From: Phycisphaerales bacterium
Lineage (GTDB): Bacteria > Planctomycetota > Phycisphaerae > Phycisphaerales > UBA1924
NCBI GenBank assembly: GCA_016742075.1
Contig: JACVCL010000002.1
Span: 91,400-155,399 of the forward strand
Reading direction: 5' to 3'
DNA length: 64,000 bases
The stretch's first letter is position 1, and each line of letters opens with the position of its first letter. Shown here piece after piece: positions 16,491 to 24,490 of this stretch. Position numbers and translations under genes: made by a program. The notes below the pieces were generated by a model. That model was not told where the DNA came from, did no database searches, and saw only the letters and a program-made list of their open reading frames with translations.

Positions 16491-18382
16491 CGCCCACGCC
16501 CCCCCTCACCCGCCCGCCCGCCGTGCACGCTGCTCACCTGAGCGGGCTTGCGGGCCGCTTCGACCTGCTCACGCACGCCCCGCTCGGGGTCGAACGGCCG
16601 GCCCACGAGCTTCTCCCACTGGGCCCGCAGCCGCGAATCCCGAAGAAGGTTGGCCCGGATCTGGGCGTTGACGCCGTCCTCGATCTGCTTCACCGCCTCC
16701 TCGGGCGTCAGGCGGTTGTTGGTGACCCGTTCGATGATGGGGCCGTCGATCTCGCCCACGCGGGCCCGGTCGACGAACGGGGAGAGCTCGGTCGGCACCG
16801 CGAAGTCCATCGCCTCGACGAAGACCGGCGAGTCGAAGCCCTCGAGCCCGGGAAGGGCCCGCGGCGGGCCGGCGATGCCGTTGCGGTTGGTCACGTGCAT
16901 GTCGCCGGCGATCGAGTCGAACGTGAAGTTGATCTGGTTGTTGTAGTCCTCGCTGGCGAGGAACTCGAGGAATCGCACGGCGTAATCGCGCCGAGGCGAG
17001 GCCCGATTGGCGATCGCCACGCGGGCGCCGGCCTCGTACGTGGGCTCGGTGCGGAGCGACGGGATGTGGGCCACGCCGAGGTTGAGCAGCAGACGGCGGT
17101 CGTCGGCCGTCAGAGCCCGCTCCATCGCGGCGTACTGCCCGTCGCTGATCGGCCGGAGGACCTCCACAACGAGGCTGCGCAGGGCCGACTCGAGCAGTTC
17201 GCGCTCGGTGCGCGATGATTCGTCGGTCTTTCCGGCGAGCGCGGCGATGGTTCGCTCCATTGCCGGTCGGATCACACGGTCGCGATTGCGCTCGGCGAGG
17301 CCCTTGTAGCTCCAGCGGCCGTCGGTGACCATCGCCGAGACTTTGGCGGCGAAGAGCGCCGAGGCCGAGGCCGAGGCGGCGTCGGCGTTCATGTTCGCCC
17401 CGCCAGCCGCGGCCATGCTCGCCGCCTCGGCCGGGGTGGGCATCACCTTGTGCCGGTACATCAGGTCCTGGTAGGCCCGGAACGCGGCGACCGTGCGGGG
17501 ATCGTTGTAGACGCAAGCGGTGCCGTCGTCGGTGAACAGCCGGGCGCCGTTGGCCATGGCCATAGGCGTCGGGTGCATGCCCATGATGCCGACGCGCCGG
17601 CCGGTCGTGTCCCGGGCGGTCAGTGTTCTGCCGACCTCGATCAGCTGCTCGATGCTCCACGGCCCCTTGGGCTCGGGGATGCCCGCCTCCGCGAAGAGGT
17701 CGCGGTGGAAGAACAGCACCGTGTACCCGATGTTGCACGGGAAGGCGTACTGCCGTCCGTCGATCGACATGCTGTACACGGCCACCGGGAACACCCGGTC
17801 GGGCCCGAACCCCTTCTGCTTCGCGGCGTCGGTCACGTCGAGCGCCACCCCGGCCGAGACGAGCTGCCGGAGCTGGATCGGGCCGTAGCTCTCGATAATG
17901 TCGGGGCCGGCGCCCGCCACGCACTGCACGATCGTCTTGGTGATGTCGCGGTTCGTGGGGTCGGTGACGATGTCGATCGGCTCGCCGTAGGTGCGGAGGT
18001 GCCACTCCCGGAACAACTGGCACTGAACGGCCCGCGCGGGGTTATCGTCGGTCGACCACACCAGCGTGGGTGTCGCGGCCAGCGGACGGTCGGCCCGGGC
18101 GTTGTAGAACGAGCGGAAGGCGGCCACGAGGGGCGCGCGTTCGTCGCGGCTTTTGAGGGCCAGGTCCGCCCAGCGAGCGGGCGGTGAGAGGCCCTCCGCC
18201 TCGGCCTTGGCACGGAAAGCCTCGAACAGGCCGCGGACCCGTTCGTTGGGCGGGCTGTCGGCGACACCGAAGTAGGCGGCGATGACGTCCTCATCCCGGG
18301 CCTGATCGGGAAGGACCACGAGATAGGCGAAGCCCGTCAGGGCCGTCCAGAGAGCAATCAGGCCGAGGATGATCCAGCGCAT
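16487..18382 (-). CDS. Large membrane-anchored sugar ABC solute-binding protein
   Basis: 631 residues, larger than the usual 400-450. It begins with an uncleaved-looking hydrophobic helix (ILGLIALWTALTGFAYLVVL) and no lipobox cysteine, so it is probably anchored by that helix in the periplasm. An extra region (about 30-145) precedes the binding-protein fold, recognised by PDIIESYGPIQLRQLVSAGVALDVTD, IDGRQYAFPCNIGY, LFFHRDLFAEAGIPEPKGPWS and the C-terminal FLEFLASEDYNNQINF. A helical insert lies near residues 385-460. ATG 18382 starts the anchor; an upstream extension lacks support. No Shine-Dalgarno is seen, and a promoter lies only 17 bases upstream. First gene of the transporter operon. Confidence 0.85.
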   Translation of the reverse strand: MRWIILGLIALWTALTGFAYLVVLPDQARDEDVIAAYFGVADSPPNERVRGLFEAFRAKAEAEGLSPPARWADLALKSRDERAPLVAAFRSFYNARADRPLAATPTLVWSTDDNPARAVQCQLFREWHLRTYGEPIDIVTDPTNRDITKTIVQCVAGAGPDIIESYGPIQLRQLVSAGVALDVTDAAKQKGFGPDRVFPVAVYSMSIDGRQYAFPCNIGYTVLFFHRDLFAEAGIPEPKGPWSIEQLIEVGRTLTARDTTGRRVGIMGMHPTPMAMANGARLFTDDGTACVYNDPRTVAAFRAYQDLMYRHKVMPTPAEAASMAAAGGANMNADAASASASALFAAKVSAMVTDGRWSYKGLAERNRDRVIRPAMERTIAALAGKTDESSRTERELLESALRSLVVEVLRPISDGQYAAMERALTADDRRLLLNLGVAHIPSLRTEPTYEAGARVAIANRASPRRDYAVRFLEFLASEDYNNQINFTFDSIAGDMHVTNRNGIAGPPRALPGLEGFDSPVFVEAMDFAVPTELSPFVDRARVGEIDGPIIERVTNNRLTPEEAVKQIEDGVNAQIRANLLRDSRLRAQWEKLVGRPFDPERGVREQVEAARKPAQVSSVHGGRAGEGGRGR

Positions 18383-18399
18383 CGTGGGGCTCGGGGCTG

Positions 18400-18428
18400 A
18401 GTGTAAAGGGGGCGGACCACTTCGCCAA
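18400..18428 (-). promoter_or_regulatory. Candidate promoter of the sugar transporter operon
   Basis: Minus strand: TTGGCG (18423-18428), a 17-base spacer, TACACT (18400-18405). The -10 box ends 17 bases before ATG 18382, so the leader would be only about ten bases with no Shine-Dalgarno. Confidence 0.5.
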
Positions 18429-18481
18429 TCCGCACAGGCGGCACAACCCCAACACCGCGCGATTCCGCCGGAGCCCCGCCG

Positions 18482-18510
18482 TTCACCGCCCGGCACCGGG
18501 GGCCGATAGT
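18482..18510 (+). promoter_or_regulatory. Candidate promoter of the small Pro-rich protein gene
   Basis: TTCACC (18482-18487), a 17-base spacer and GATAGT (18505-18510). Each box matches four of six consensus bases. Initiation near 18517 leaves room for the AGGAGG ribosome binding site before ATG 18537. Confidence 0.4.
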
Positions 18511-18536
18511 CCCTCCCGCACAGGAGGACAGCAGGG

Positions 18537-18818
18537 ATGGCGACTTCTCCGGAAACCTTCGCTCAGGTCAAGAACATTCTGCGGAAGCTCGATCGGTCGA
18601 TCGACGATGCCCGCACCCGCCGGACCAACCCGGCCCCGGCGCCGGCGGCTCCGCAGGTTCAATCCATCGCCCCGCGGCCGGCTGTGCAACCGTCGCAGGC
18701 CCCGGCCGCCCCCCTCGCCGATCGCCCGGGACGGGCCAAGCCCCTCGCCCGCCCGATGAGCCCGGGTTACGGCCCCAACGGAAACCCCAACGGTGGGAAT
18801 CCCGGGTTCAGGCGGTAA
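18537..18818 (+). CDS. Hypothetical small Pro/Ala-rich protein
   Basis: 93 residues with a strong AGGAGG nine bases before ATG 18537, which makes translation likely. The first 28 residues look helical and charged (SPETFAQVKNILRKLDRSID). The rest is a low-complexity Pro/Ala/Arg/Gly/Asn tail (ending NPNGGNPGFRR) that should be disordered and basic. There is no signal peptide or membrane segment. The family is not recognised. It stands alone between the divergent sugar transporter operon and tRNA-Gln. RNA or nucleic-acid binding is possible from its charge but is only a guess. Confidence 0.72.
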   Translation: MATSPETFAQVKNILRKLDRSIDDARTRRTNPAPAPAAPQVQSIAPRPAVQPSQAPAAPLADRPGRAKPLARPMSPGYGPNGNPNGGNPGFRR

Positions 18819-18889
18819 GACCGGCACGCCGCTTCAAAACCACCCTATTAGGGTATTCCAAGCCGTATCGGTGCCTGTGCCCCCGCGAC

Positions 18890-18917
18890 TTGCCCGCGCC
18901 GTGCGGCCCGCTACCAT
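18890..18917 (+). promoter_or_regulatory. Candidate promoter of tRNA-Gln
   Basis: TTGCCC (18890-18895), a 16-base spacer, TACCAT (18912-18917). The -10 box ends 15 bases before the mature tRNA 5' end, a normal distance for a short tRNA leader. Confidence 0.45.
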
Positions 18918-18932
18918 GTCCCCCTGCCCCGT

Positions 18933-19003
18933 TGGGGATTGGTGTAACGGTAGCACGAGTGGCTCTGAACCACTTAGTCTAGGTTCGAATCCTAGATCCC
19001 CAG
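18933..19003 (+). tRNA. tRNA-Gln (anticodon CUG)
   Basis: 71-base cloverleaf. The acceptor stem pairs TGGGGAT with ATCCCCA and has discriminator G. The anticodon loop is CTCTGAA with anticodon CTG, flanked by a GTGG/CCAC stem. The T arm contains GGTTCGAATCC. U1-A72 and the TGGGG start are typical of bacterial tRNA-Gln. The CCA end is not encoded. Confidence 0.96.
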
Positions 19004-19138
19004 TTTTCCGCCAATGCGGGATGTCCCGAGGACCCGGGACCCGCCCCTGCTTGCAGGCCCCACCGTGGTGCGGGGCGGCTCGCTGACGGCGGTAGCCCGC
19101 CTCGGCGAAGTGAATCCCGATAATCTGGAAGATTCTGC

Positions 19139-19166
19139 TAGACCCCGCTCAGGGGTCGTGTATAGT
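19139..19166 (+). promoter_or_regulatory. Candidate promoter of the RRM protein gene
   Basis: TAGACC (19139-19144), a 16-base spacer, TATAGT (19161-19166). The -10 box matches five of six consensus bases. Initiation near 19173 gives a leader of about 118 bases before ATG 19291, long enough to fold and regulate. Confidence 0.5.
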
Positions 19167-19290
19167 CGTCTCAGCCGCGTGAAGGGGTTTCACCCTTTCT
19201 CTCGGCCCGTTGGACCGACGCTGGTTCGCCCGAGGCTCCGCAGCGGTTCTCATTTGACTGGTGACTCTCGGGCTGGATCGAGTGCCTCGC

Positions 19291-19629
19291 ATGAAGATTT
19301 ACGTCGGCAACCTCCCGTATCAGACCACTGACAATGACCTCCGTTCGCTGTTCGAGCCGCACGGTACCGTGACGTCGGCCTCGATCGTCATGGACCGCGA
19401 GACCGGCCGCTCCCGCGGCTTCGGCTTCGTCGAGATGGCGACCGATAGCGAGGCCCAGACCGCGATCAGCGCCCTGAACGGGTCGCAGTTCTCCGGCCGG
19501 GCCCTGACCGTCAACGAGGCCCGTCCGAAGTCGCCCTCGGGCGGCGGCGGTGGCTACGGCGGCGGCGGTGGCGGCGGCCGTGGTGGCCGCGGCGGCTATG
19601 GCGGCGGCGGCGGCGGCGGCCGCTGGTAA
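19291..19629 (+). CDS. Glycine-rich RNA-binding protein with one RRM
   Basis: 112 residues. One RNA recognition motif (about 1-78) with RNP2 IYVGNL at the N-terminus and RNP1 RGFGFVEM, followed by a Gly/Arg/Tyr-rich tail of about 30 residues ending GRW. This is the plan of bacterial Rbp proteins, small RNA-binding proteins often induced by cold. ATG 19291 begins exactly at the RRM; ten extra residues from 19261 are possible but not needed. It has a likely promoter with a long leader and a strong terminator, so it is probably a single-gene transcript. Targets are unknown. Confidence 0.93.
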   Translation: MKIYVGNLPYQTTDNDLRSLFEPHGTVTSASIVMDRETGRSRGFGFVEMATDSEAQTAISALNGSQFSGRALTVNEARPKSPSGGGGGYGGGGGGGRGGRGGYGGGGGGGRW

Positions 19630-19660
19630 TCCGGCCCGTCTCCATCCTCTGAAACTCTGC

Positions 19661-19697
19661 CCGAGCGTCGGCGTGTCCGACGCTCGGTTTTCTTTTT
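19661..19697 (+). terminator. Rho-independent terminator after the RRM gene
   Basis: Perfect 11-bp stem (19661-19671 with 19677-19687), five-base loop CGTGT, followed by TTTTCTTTTT. It lies 31 bases after the stop codon. Confidence 0.95.
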
Positions 19698-19753
19698 GGC
19701 GCGAGTTCCGCTGGAATCCTGGAACACCGCGGGACGAACTCCTCGGCGACGAC

Positions 19754-21145
19754 ATGCCCGGCAACGAGACGTTCATCTTCCGATCACGGATCCCGGCCGC
19801 AGCCGGCGAAGTGTTCGCCTGGCACGAGCGGCCGGGAGCCTTCGAACGGCTGACCCCGCCGTTTGAGCATGTGACCCTCGCCGAGATGACCGACGGGATT
19901 CGTGACGGGTCGCGGGTGACCCTGAAAATCCGCAACGGCCCTCTCAGGCTCACGTGGGTGGCCCGGCACTCCGGATTCGTCCCGGGCCGGTCGTTCGTGG
20001 ACACCCAGGAGCGCGGGCCGTTTGCACGGTGGGTGCACACGCACCGGTTCATCCCCGATGGCGGCAGCGCAATGGTGATGGAAGACCACGTGGAGTACCG
20101 GCCGCCGCTGGGATGGCTCGGCCGGGTGGCGGGCGGAGGGGTGATCCGTCGCAAACTTGGGCGGATGTTCGGGTACCGGCACCGCGTGCTGGCGGGTGAC
20201 ATCGCCGCGCACGCGGCCTGGCGGGGCCGGCCGCGGCTGCACGTGATCCTCACCGGCGCTTCGGGATTCCTCGGCTCCGCACTCGCGGCGTTCCTGACCA
20301 CGGGCGGTCACGCGGTCAGCCGTCTGGTGAGAAGCAACCCCGACCCGGCACGCGGCAGGTATCTCTGGCGGCCCGATCAACCGGATCCGGGGATCGACCC
20401 CGCGCTGCTGGCGAGCGCCGACGCGGTCGTTCATCTGAGCGGCGAACCGCTGATCGGCGGCCGGTGGACGCCCGCGAAAGCACGCCGCGTTCGTGAGAGC
20501 CGCGTCGCCACCACGGCCGCCCTCGCCCGCGCTGTCGCGGCGACCACACCGAGCCCCCGGGTGTTCGTTTCGGCCTCCGGCACGGGGTTCTACGGGGACC
20601 GCGGAGAAGCCGAACTCGACGAGTCGGCGGATGCGGGCAGCGGGTTTCTCGCGGAGCTCTGCCGCGACTGGGAAAGCGCCGCGAAGCCGGCCGCTGAACA
20701 GGGTGTACGTACCGTTCAACTTCGGATCGGAGCCGTTCTGTCGCCCGACGGCGGCATCCTCAGGGGCATGGGCGGGCTGCTCCGGGTTGGCCTGGCCGGG
20801 CCCCTGGGGCACGGGAGGCAGCGGACGGGCTGGATCTCGCTCGACGACACCGTCGGCGCGATCCTTCACGTTCTGATGCGTCAGGATCTTCAGGGCCCGG
20901 TCAACCTGTGCGCGCCGGAGTGCCCATCCAACCGCGAGTTCGTTCGAGCGATCGGGCGTGCGATCCATCGGCCCGCCGTGATGCCGATGCCCGCGTGGGC
21001 TCTCCGGCTGATGTTCGGGCAACCGCTGGCCGAGGGTGCCCTGGCTTCGGCCCGGGTCATCCCGCGAGAGCTTACGGAGAGCGGCTACACGTTCCGCCAC
21101 CCGACGCTGGATGGCACCCTCGCCCACGTTCTTGGAATCGCCTGA
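19754..21145 (+). CDS. TIGR01777-family NAD(P)-binding oxidoreductase with SRPBCC domain
   Basis: 463 residues with two fused parts. Residues 1-155 form a START/SRPBCC-like lipid- or ligand-binding domain (ERLTPPFEHV, VEYRPPLGWLGR, HRVLAGDI). Residues 162-463 are an epimerase-like Rossmann protein with TGASGFLGSALAAFL (about 167-181), LSGEPLIGGRWTPAKAR, SASGTGFYGDRG and the C-terminal DUF1731 part (MPAWALRLMFGQPLAEGALASARV). The enzymatic substrate of this family is unknown. ATG 19754 is the first sensible start after the RRM terminator. Its stop overlaps the next start (TGATG). Confidence 0.9.
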   Translation: MPGNETFIFRSRIPAAAGEVFAWHERPGAFERLTPPFEHVTLAEMTDGIRDGSRVTLKIRNGPLRLTWVARHSGFVPGRSFVDTQERGPFARWVHTHRFIPDGGSAMVMEDHVEYRPPLGWLGRVAGGGVIRRKLGRMFGYRHRVLAGDIAAHAAWRGRPRLHVILTGASGFLGSALAAFLTTGGHAVSRLVRSNPDPARGRYLWRPDQPDPGIDPALLASADAVVHLSGEPLIGGRWTPAKARRVRESRVATTAALARAVAATTPSPRVFVSASGTGFYGDRGEAELDESADAGSGFLAELCRDWESAAKPAAEQGVRTVQLRIGAVLSPDGGILRGMGGLLRVGLAGPLGHGRQRTGWISLDDTVGAILHVLMRQDLQGPVNLCAPECPSNREFVRAIGRAIHRPAVMPMPAWALRLMFGQPLAEGALASARVIPRELTESGYTFRHPTLDGTLAHVLGIA

Positions 21146-21591
21146 TGACCGACTCCCGTTCCATCGCCGCGCCGACGCTCGGCCCGCCCGCGTGGATGAG
21201 TGTCACGCTGTACGCGGCCGCCGCGTACAACCTTGCCTGGGGGGTGTTCGTGATCCTGTTCCCGATGAAACTCTTTGAGTGGTCGGGGGTGTCTCCGCCG
21301 CTGAATTACCCGGAGATCTGGCAGTGCGTGGGGATGATCGTGGGGGTCTACGGCGTGGGCTACTGGTGCGCGGCCCGTGACCCGCTGCGGCACTGGCCGA
21401 TCGTGCTGGTGGGTTTCCTTGGGAAGGTGCTCGGACCGATCGGGATGGCCGATGCGCTGCGGCGTGGGGTGTTCCCGCTCGAGTTCGCGTGGACGATCGT
21501 GACCAACGATCTGATCTGGTGGATCCCGTTCGGGCTCATCCTGTGGCGGGCCCGACGTGCGGGCCGCGAGGCGGCGGAACGCCCCGGATGA
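21145..21591 (+). CDS. Four-helix membrane protein, conserved hypothetical
   Basis: 148 residues with about four membrane segments (near 22-42, 55-75, 80-102 and 118-138). Conserved-looking motifs are YNLAWGVFVILFP, PEIWQCVGMIVGVYGVGYWCAARDP, HWPIVLVGFLGKVLGPIG and TNDLIWWIPFGLIL. I recall similar proteins in planctomycetes under misleading names, but no function is established. Translation is coupled to the TIGR01777 oxidoreductase by a TGATG overlap, so a role with that enzyme, perhaps in lipid or pigment metabolism, is plausible. Confidence 0.85.
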   Translation: MTDSRSIAAPTLGPPAWMSVTLYAAAAYNLAWGVFVILFPMKLFEWSGVSPPLNYPEIWQCVGMIVGVYGVGYWCAARDPLRHWPIVLVGFLGKVLGPIGMADALRRGVFPLEFAWTIVTNDLIWWIPFGLILWRARRAGREAAERPG

Positions 21592-21684
21592 GCCGCCAGC
21601 CCCGGCGACGCCGGACGGTGGTGTACCTTGTCGTAGTCTCGGGGCTCGGGCCCCGGTGACGCGACGCCCCGGCGGAGCACGGCC

Positions 21685-23223
21685 ATGCACACGTTCATCC
21701 ACGCTCTGGTCATCGCCGCGGTCTCGGCGGGTCTCTGCGCCGAGCCCCCTGCTGCCGCGCCTGCACCGGCGGCACCCACGGGCCCGACCGGTGCGGCTGA
21801 GGTCGATGCTCCCGACCGCTTGGTACGGGCCGCGCGGGCCGACCTGGCGCGTTCGTACATGCGGTTCGAGCGAGCTGTCGCCGCGCGGGCCGCAACACGC
21901 GAGGGTCTGGCCGCTGCGTCGGCCGTGTTCGACCGGGTAACGGCGATGTTCTTCGCGCTGCGGTTCAACTCAGCGATCGAGACGCTCGACCGGGAGGCCG
22001 CCCGCCTGGAGGGCGACGAGACGCCCGCGAGACGGCTGGCCGAGTCGCTCAAGGTGTTCATTTCTGATCGCGCGGTCCGGCCGGGAGAGCCTGTGGCGCT
22101 GCGGGCCCGCCCGCTGTACCGGGTCGAGGGGGCTGATCTCTCGACCGTCGCGCTCTCGGTCGAGATGGCGGGCGAGGCGGCGGTGGTGGTGCCGGCGGCG
22201 GGCGGAGAGTACCGCCCGGCCAAGCCCGGGGTGGCCGAGGTGTTCCTGGAAGTGCGCGGAATCGGCACGAAGCCCGCGTTCCGGGCGGCGGCGGGCAGAG
22301 TATGGGTCGGGGCGCCTTCGATCGATGACGTCCGCGAGGACATTCTGGCCCGTCTGAAGGAGGCCGAGGACGGACTGGAATCGCGGATGCTGATGACGCC
22401 GATGCTCGAAGCGTCGCTGGCGGTGGCGCGGGGTCGGGCGGGCCTTCTCGTGGCGCGGCCGAGCGAGGCCGACTCGGCGCAGTGGATGGCCGATCTGGGC
22501 ACGCTGGCGAAAGATCTTGACCGGGAGGCGGCCTCGCTCGAGGAGGGGGACGACCCGTACCGCCGGCGGACCGGCGACTGGTGGGCATCGGCGGCGGAGG
22601 GCGAGACGCGGATTCCGTTCAGGGTGTACGCGCCGGCGAAGGCGGTTGAGCGGGCCGACGCCAACGACGAGCGACTGCCGTTGTTCATCGCGCTGCACGG
22701 CGCGGGCGGCGACGAGAACATGTGGCCGGACGCCTACGGGGCGGGACTGCTCAAGCGGCTGGCCGATGAGCACGGCTTTCTGATCGCTTCGCCATCGACC
22801 TACAGCGTCATGGGTTCGCCGAAGTGCCTCGACCGGGTGGTCGATGCGATGGCGGCTTGGTACCCGGTCGATGACAAGCGGATCTGCGTGATCGGGCACT
22901 CGATGGGCGGGGCGGCGGCCACCGGGCTGGCGCGCACGCGTGCGGCGATGCTGGCCGGGGCGGTGGGCATCGCGGGCGGGCGGATCGGGCGTGTGCCGGC
23001 GGGGGGGGGTGCGGCGGATCGTCGGCTGGCGCCGACCTTGATCTACGGTGCCGGGCAGGATTCCATCGTGCCGTCTGCCGGGCTCCGCGCGCAGGCCGAG
23101 CGGGCCCGCGCGGCGGGCTTGGCCGTCGAGTACCGCGAGATCCAGGACATGGGCCACACGCTGGTTGTGAACGCGGTGCTGAAGGAGGCGGTGCTGTGGT
23201 TGCTGGAGAAGCGGCGTGATTGA
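21685..23223 (+). CDS. Secreted alpha/beta-hydrolase (esterase-like)
   Basis: 512 residues with an N-terminal signal sequence (ALVIAAVSAGLCAEP). Residues 30-290 are a helical and beta-rich region without a recognised domain. The alpha/beta-hydrolase domain starts near residue 300 (LPLFIALHGAGGDENMWPDAYG) and contains the nucleophile elbow GHSMGG (Ser near 405), FLIASPSTYS, and late Asp/His candidates in GAGQDSIVP and QDMGHTLV. This resembles feruloyl-esterase, depolymerase or phospholipase-type hydrolases exported to the periplasm. A CGGAG lies upstream of ATG 21685. It overlaps the next gene by eight bases. Confidence 0.85.
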   Translation: MHTFIHALVIAAVSAGLCAEPPAAAPAPAAPTGPTGAAEVDAPDRLVRAARADLARSYMRFERAVAARAATREGLAAASAVFDRVTAMFFALRFNSAIETLDREAARLEGDETPARRLAESLKVFISDRAVRPGEPVALRARPLYRVEGADLSTVALSVEMAGEAAVVVPAAGGEYRPAKPGVAEVFLEVRGIGTKPAFRAAAGRVWVGAPSIDDVREDILARLKEAEDGLESRMLMTPMLEASLAVARGRAGLLVARPSEADSAQWMADLGTLAKDLDREAASLEEGDDPYRRRTGDWWASAAEGETRIPFRVYAPAKAVERADANDERLPLFIALHGAGGDENMWPDAYGAGLLKRLADEHGFLIASPSTYSVMGSPKCLDRVVDAMAAWYPVDDKRICVIGHSMGGAAATGLARTRAAMLAGAVGIAGGRIGRVPAGGGAADRRLAPTLIYGAGQDSIVPSAGLRAQAERARAAGLAVEYREIQDMGHTLVVNAVLKEAVLWLLEKRRD

Positions 23224-24484
23224 CGCGGACGTGGCGGTGATCGGGGCGGGGATCGCCGGGCTGACGTGCGCGATCGAAGCGGCCGAGGCCGGTCGGAGCG
23301 TGGTGGTGCTCGAGGCGTCGGACGCGGTCGGCGGGCGGGCGAGGACCGACATCGTCGATTTCGATGGGGGCCGTTGGCTGCTCGACCGGGGCTTTCAGGT
23401 GTTCCTGACCGCCTACCCGGAGGCTCGCCGCCTGCTCGACTACACGGATCTTGATCTGCGGCCGTTCTACCCGGGCGCCCTGGTGTGGTGCGAGGGCGGC
23501 CTGCATCGAGTGGCCGACCCGTGGAAGAAACCGCTCGCGGCGGTGCGGAGCTTCCTGACTCCTGTCGCGTGGATGGCCGACAAAGCCCGGCTGGGCCTGC
23601 TCGACGCGAAACTCCGGCGCCGAACGCCGGAGGATCTCTCGTCGCTGCCCGACGTCACGTCGGAGGCCATGCTCCGCGAGGCCGGTTTTGAGGACCGGAC
23701 TATCGACCGGTTCTTCAGGGCGTTCTTCGGCGGGGTGTTCTTCGACCGGTCGCTGGCGACCACCTCACGGATGCTCGCCTTCACGTACCGCATGTTCGCC
23801 ACCGGACAGACAACGGTGCCCGCGCGTGGGATGGGGGCGATCGCGGCGCAGCTCGCGCGGAGGCTGGGGCGGGCGAAGGGGCGGGCCGAGGTGCGGCTGA
23901 ACGCCGCGGCGGCGGCGATCGAGGGCCGGGTGGTGAAGCTGGAGGGCGGGGTGTCTCTCGGCGCCCGGAGCATCGTGATCGCCACCGACGGCAGCGAGGC
24001 GCGGCGGCTGGCGGGGGCCGGGCAGGACATCGCCTGGAACAGCACGGTGACGCTGTGGTACGCCGCGGAGAGTTCGCCGACGCGGGAGCCCGTTCTGGTC
24101 CTCGACGGGGAGGGCGAGGGGCCGGTGAACCATGCCGCGGTCGTCAGCGATGCGGCGGCGCACTACGCCCCGAGCGGCCGGGCGCTGGTGTCGGCGAGCG
24201 TGGTGGGCGATGGGCCGTCGGGCGCTGCGCTGGAGCCGCAGGCCCGGGCGCAGCTCCGGCGGTGGTTCGGCGACCAGGTGGACCGTTGGCGGCTCATCCG
24301 CGAGGATCGGATCCGACGGGCACTTCCGAGGATGGCGGCGGGGAGCGGCGAGCCCGCCGTCGCCAAGCCCCCGGAAGTCCGCGAGGGCGTGTGGTGGTGC
24401 GGCGATCATCTCGATACCGCGTCGATTAACGGCGCGATGGCCAGCGGACGCCGAGCAGCCGCGGCGGTGCTTCGCGGCTGCTGA
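23216..24484 (+). CDS. FAD-dependent oxidoreductase, amine oxidase/desaturase type
   Basis: 422 residues. Dinucleotide-binding motif GAGIAG (10-15) with the FAD ribose-binding Glu33 (VVVLEAS) and GGRART (39-44), as in flavin amine oxidases, phytoene desaturases and protoporphyrinogen oxidases. The C-terminal flavin-contact motif is WWCGDHLDTASINGAMASG. The middle carries RFFRAFFGGVFFDRSL and FATGQTTVPARGMGAIA, typical of desaturase-like NAD(P)/FAD proteins. The substrate cannot be assigned. The start is GTG 23216, inside the end of the esterase gene (eight-base overlap), with GGAG upstream. It is convergent with batE. Confidence 0.88.
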   Translation: MIDADVAVIGAGIAGLTCAIEAAEAGRSVVVLEASDAVGGRARTDIVDFDGGRWLLDRGFQVFLTAYPEARRLLDYTDLDLRPFYPGALVWCEGGLHRVADPWKKPLAAVRSFLTPVAWMADKARLGLLDAKLRRRTPEDLSSLPDVTSEAMLREAGFEDRTIDRFFRAFFGGVFFDRSLATTSRMLAFTYRMFATGQTTVPARGMGAIAAQLARRLGRAKGRAEVRLNAAAAAIEGRVVKLEGGVSLGARSIVIATDGSEARRLAGAGQDIAWNSTVTLWYAAESSPTREPVLVLDGEGEGPVNHAAVVSDAAAHYAPSGRALVSASVVGDGPSGAALEPQARAQLRRWFGDQVDRWRLIREDRIRRALPRMAAGSGEPAVAKPPEVREGVWWCGDHLDTASINGAMASGRRAAAAVLRGC

Positions 24485-24490
24485 GCACGA

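Noticed and set aside
18842..18854. Short palindrome ACCCTA-T-TAGGGT between the Pro-rich gene and tRNA-Gln
   Set aside because: A six-base inverted repeat is too short to call an operator without a second copy elsewhere; no T-run follows, so it is not a terminator.
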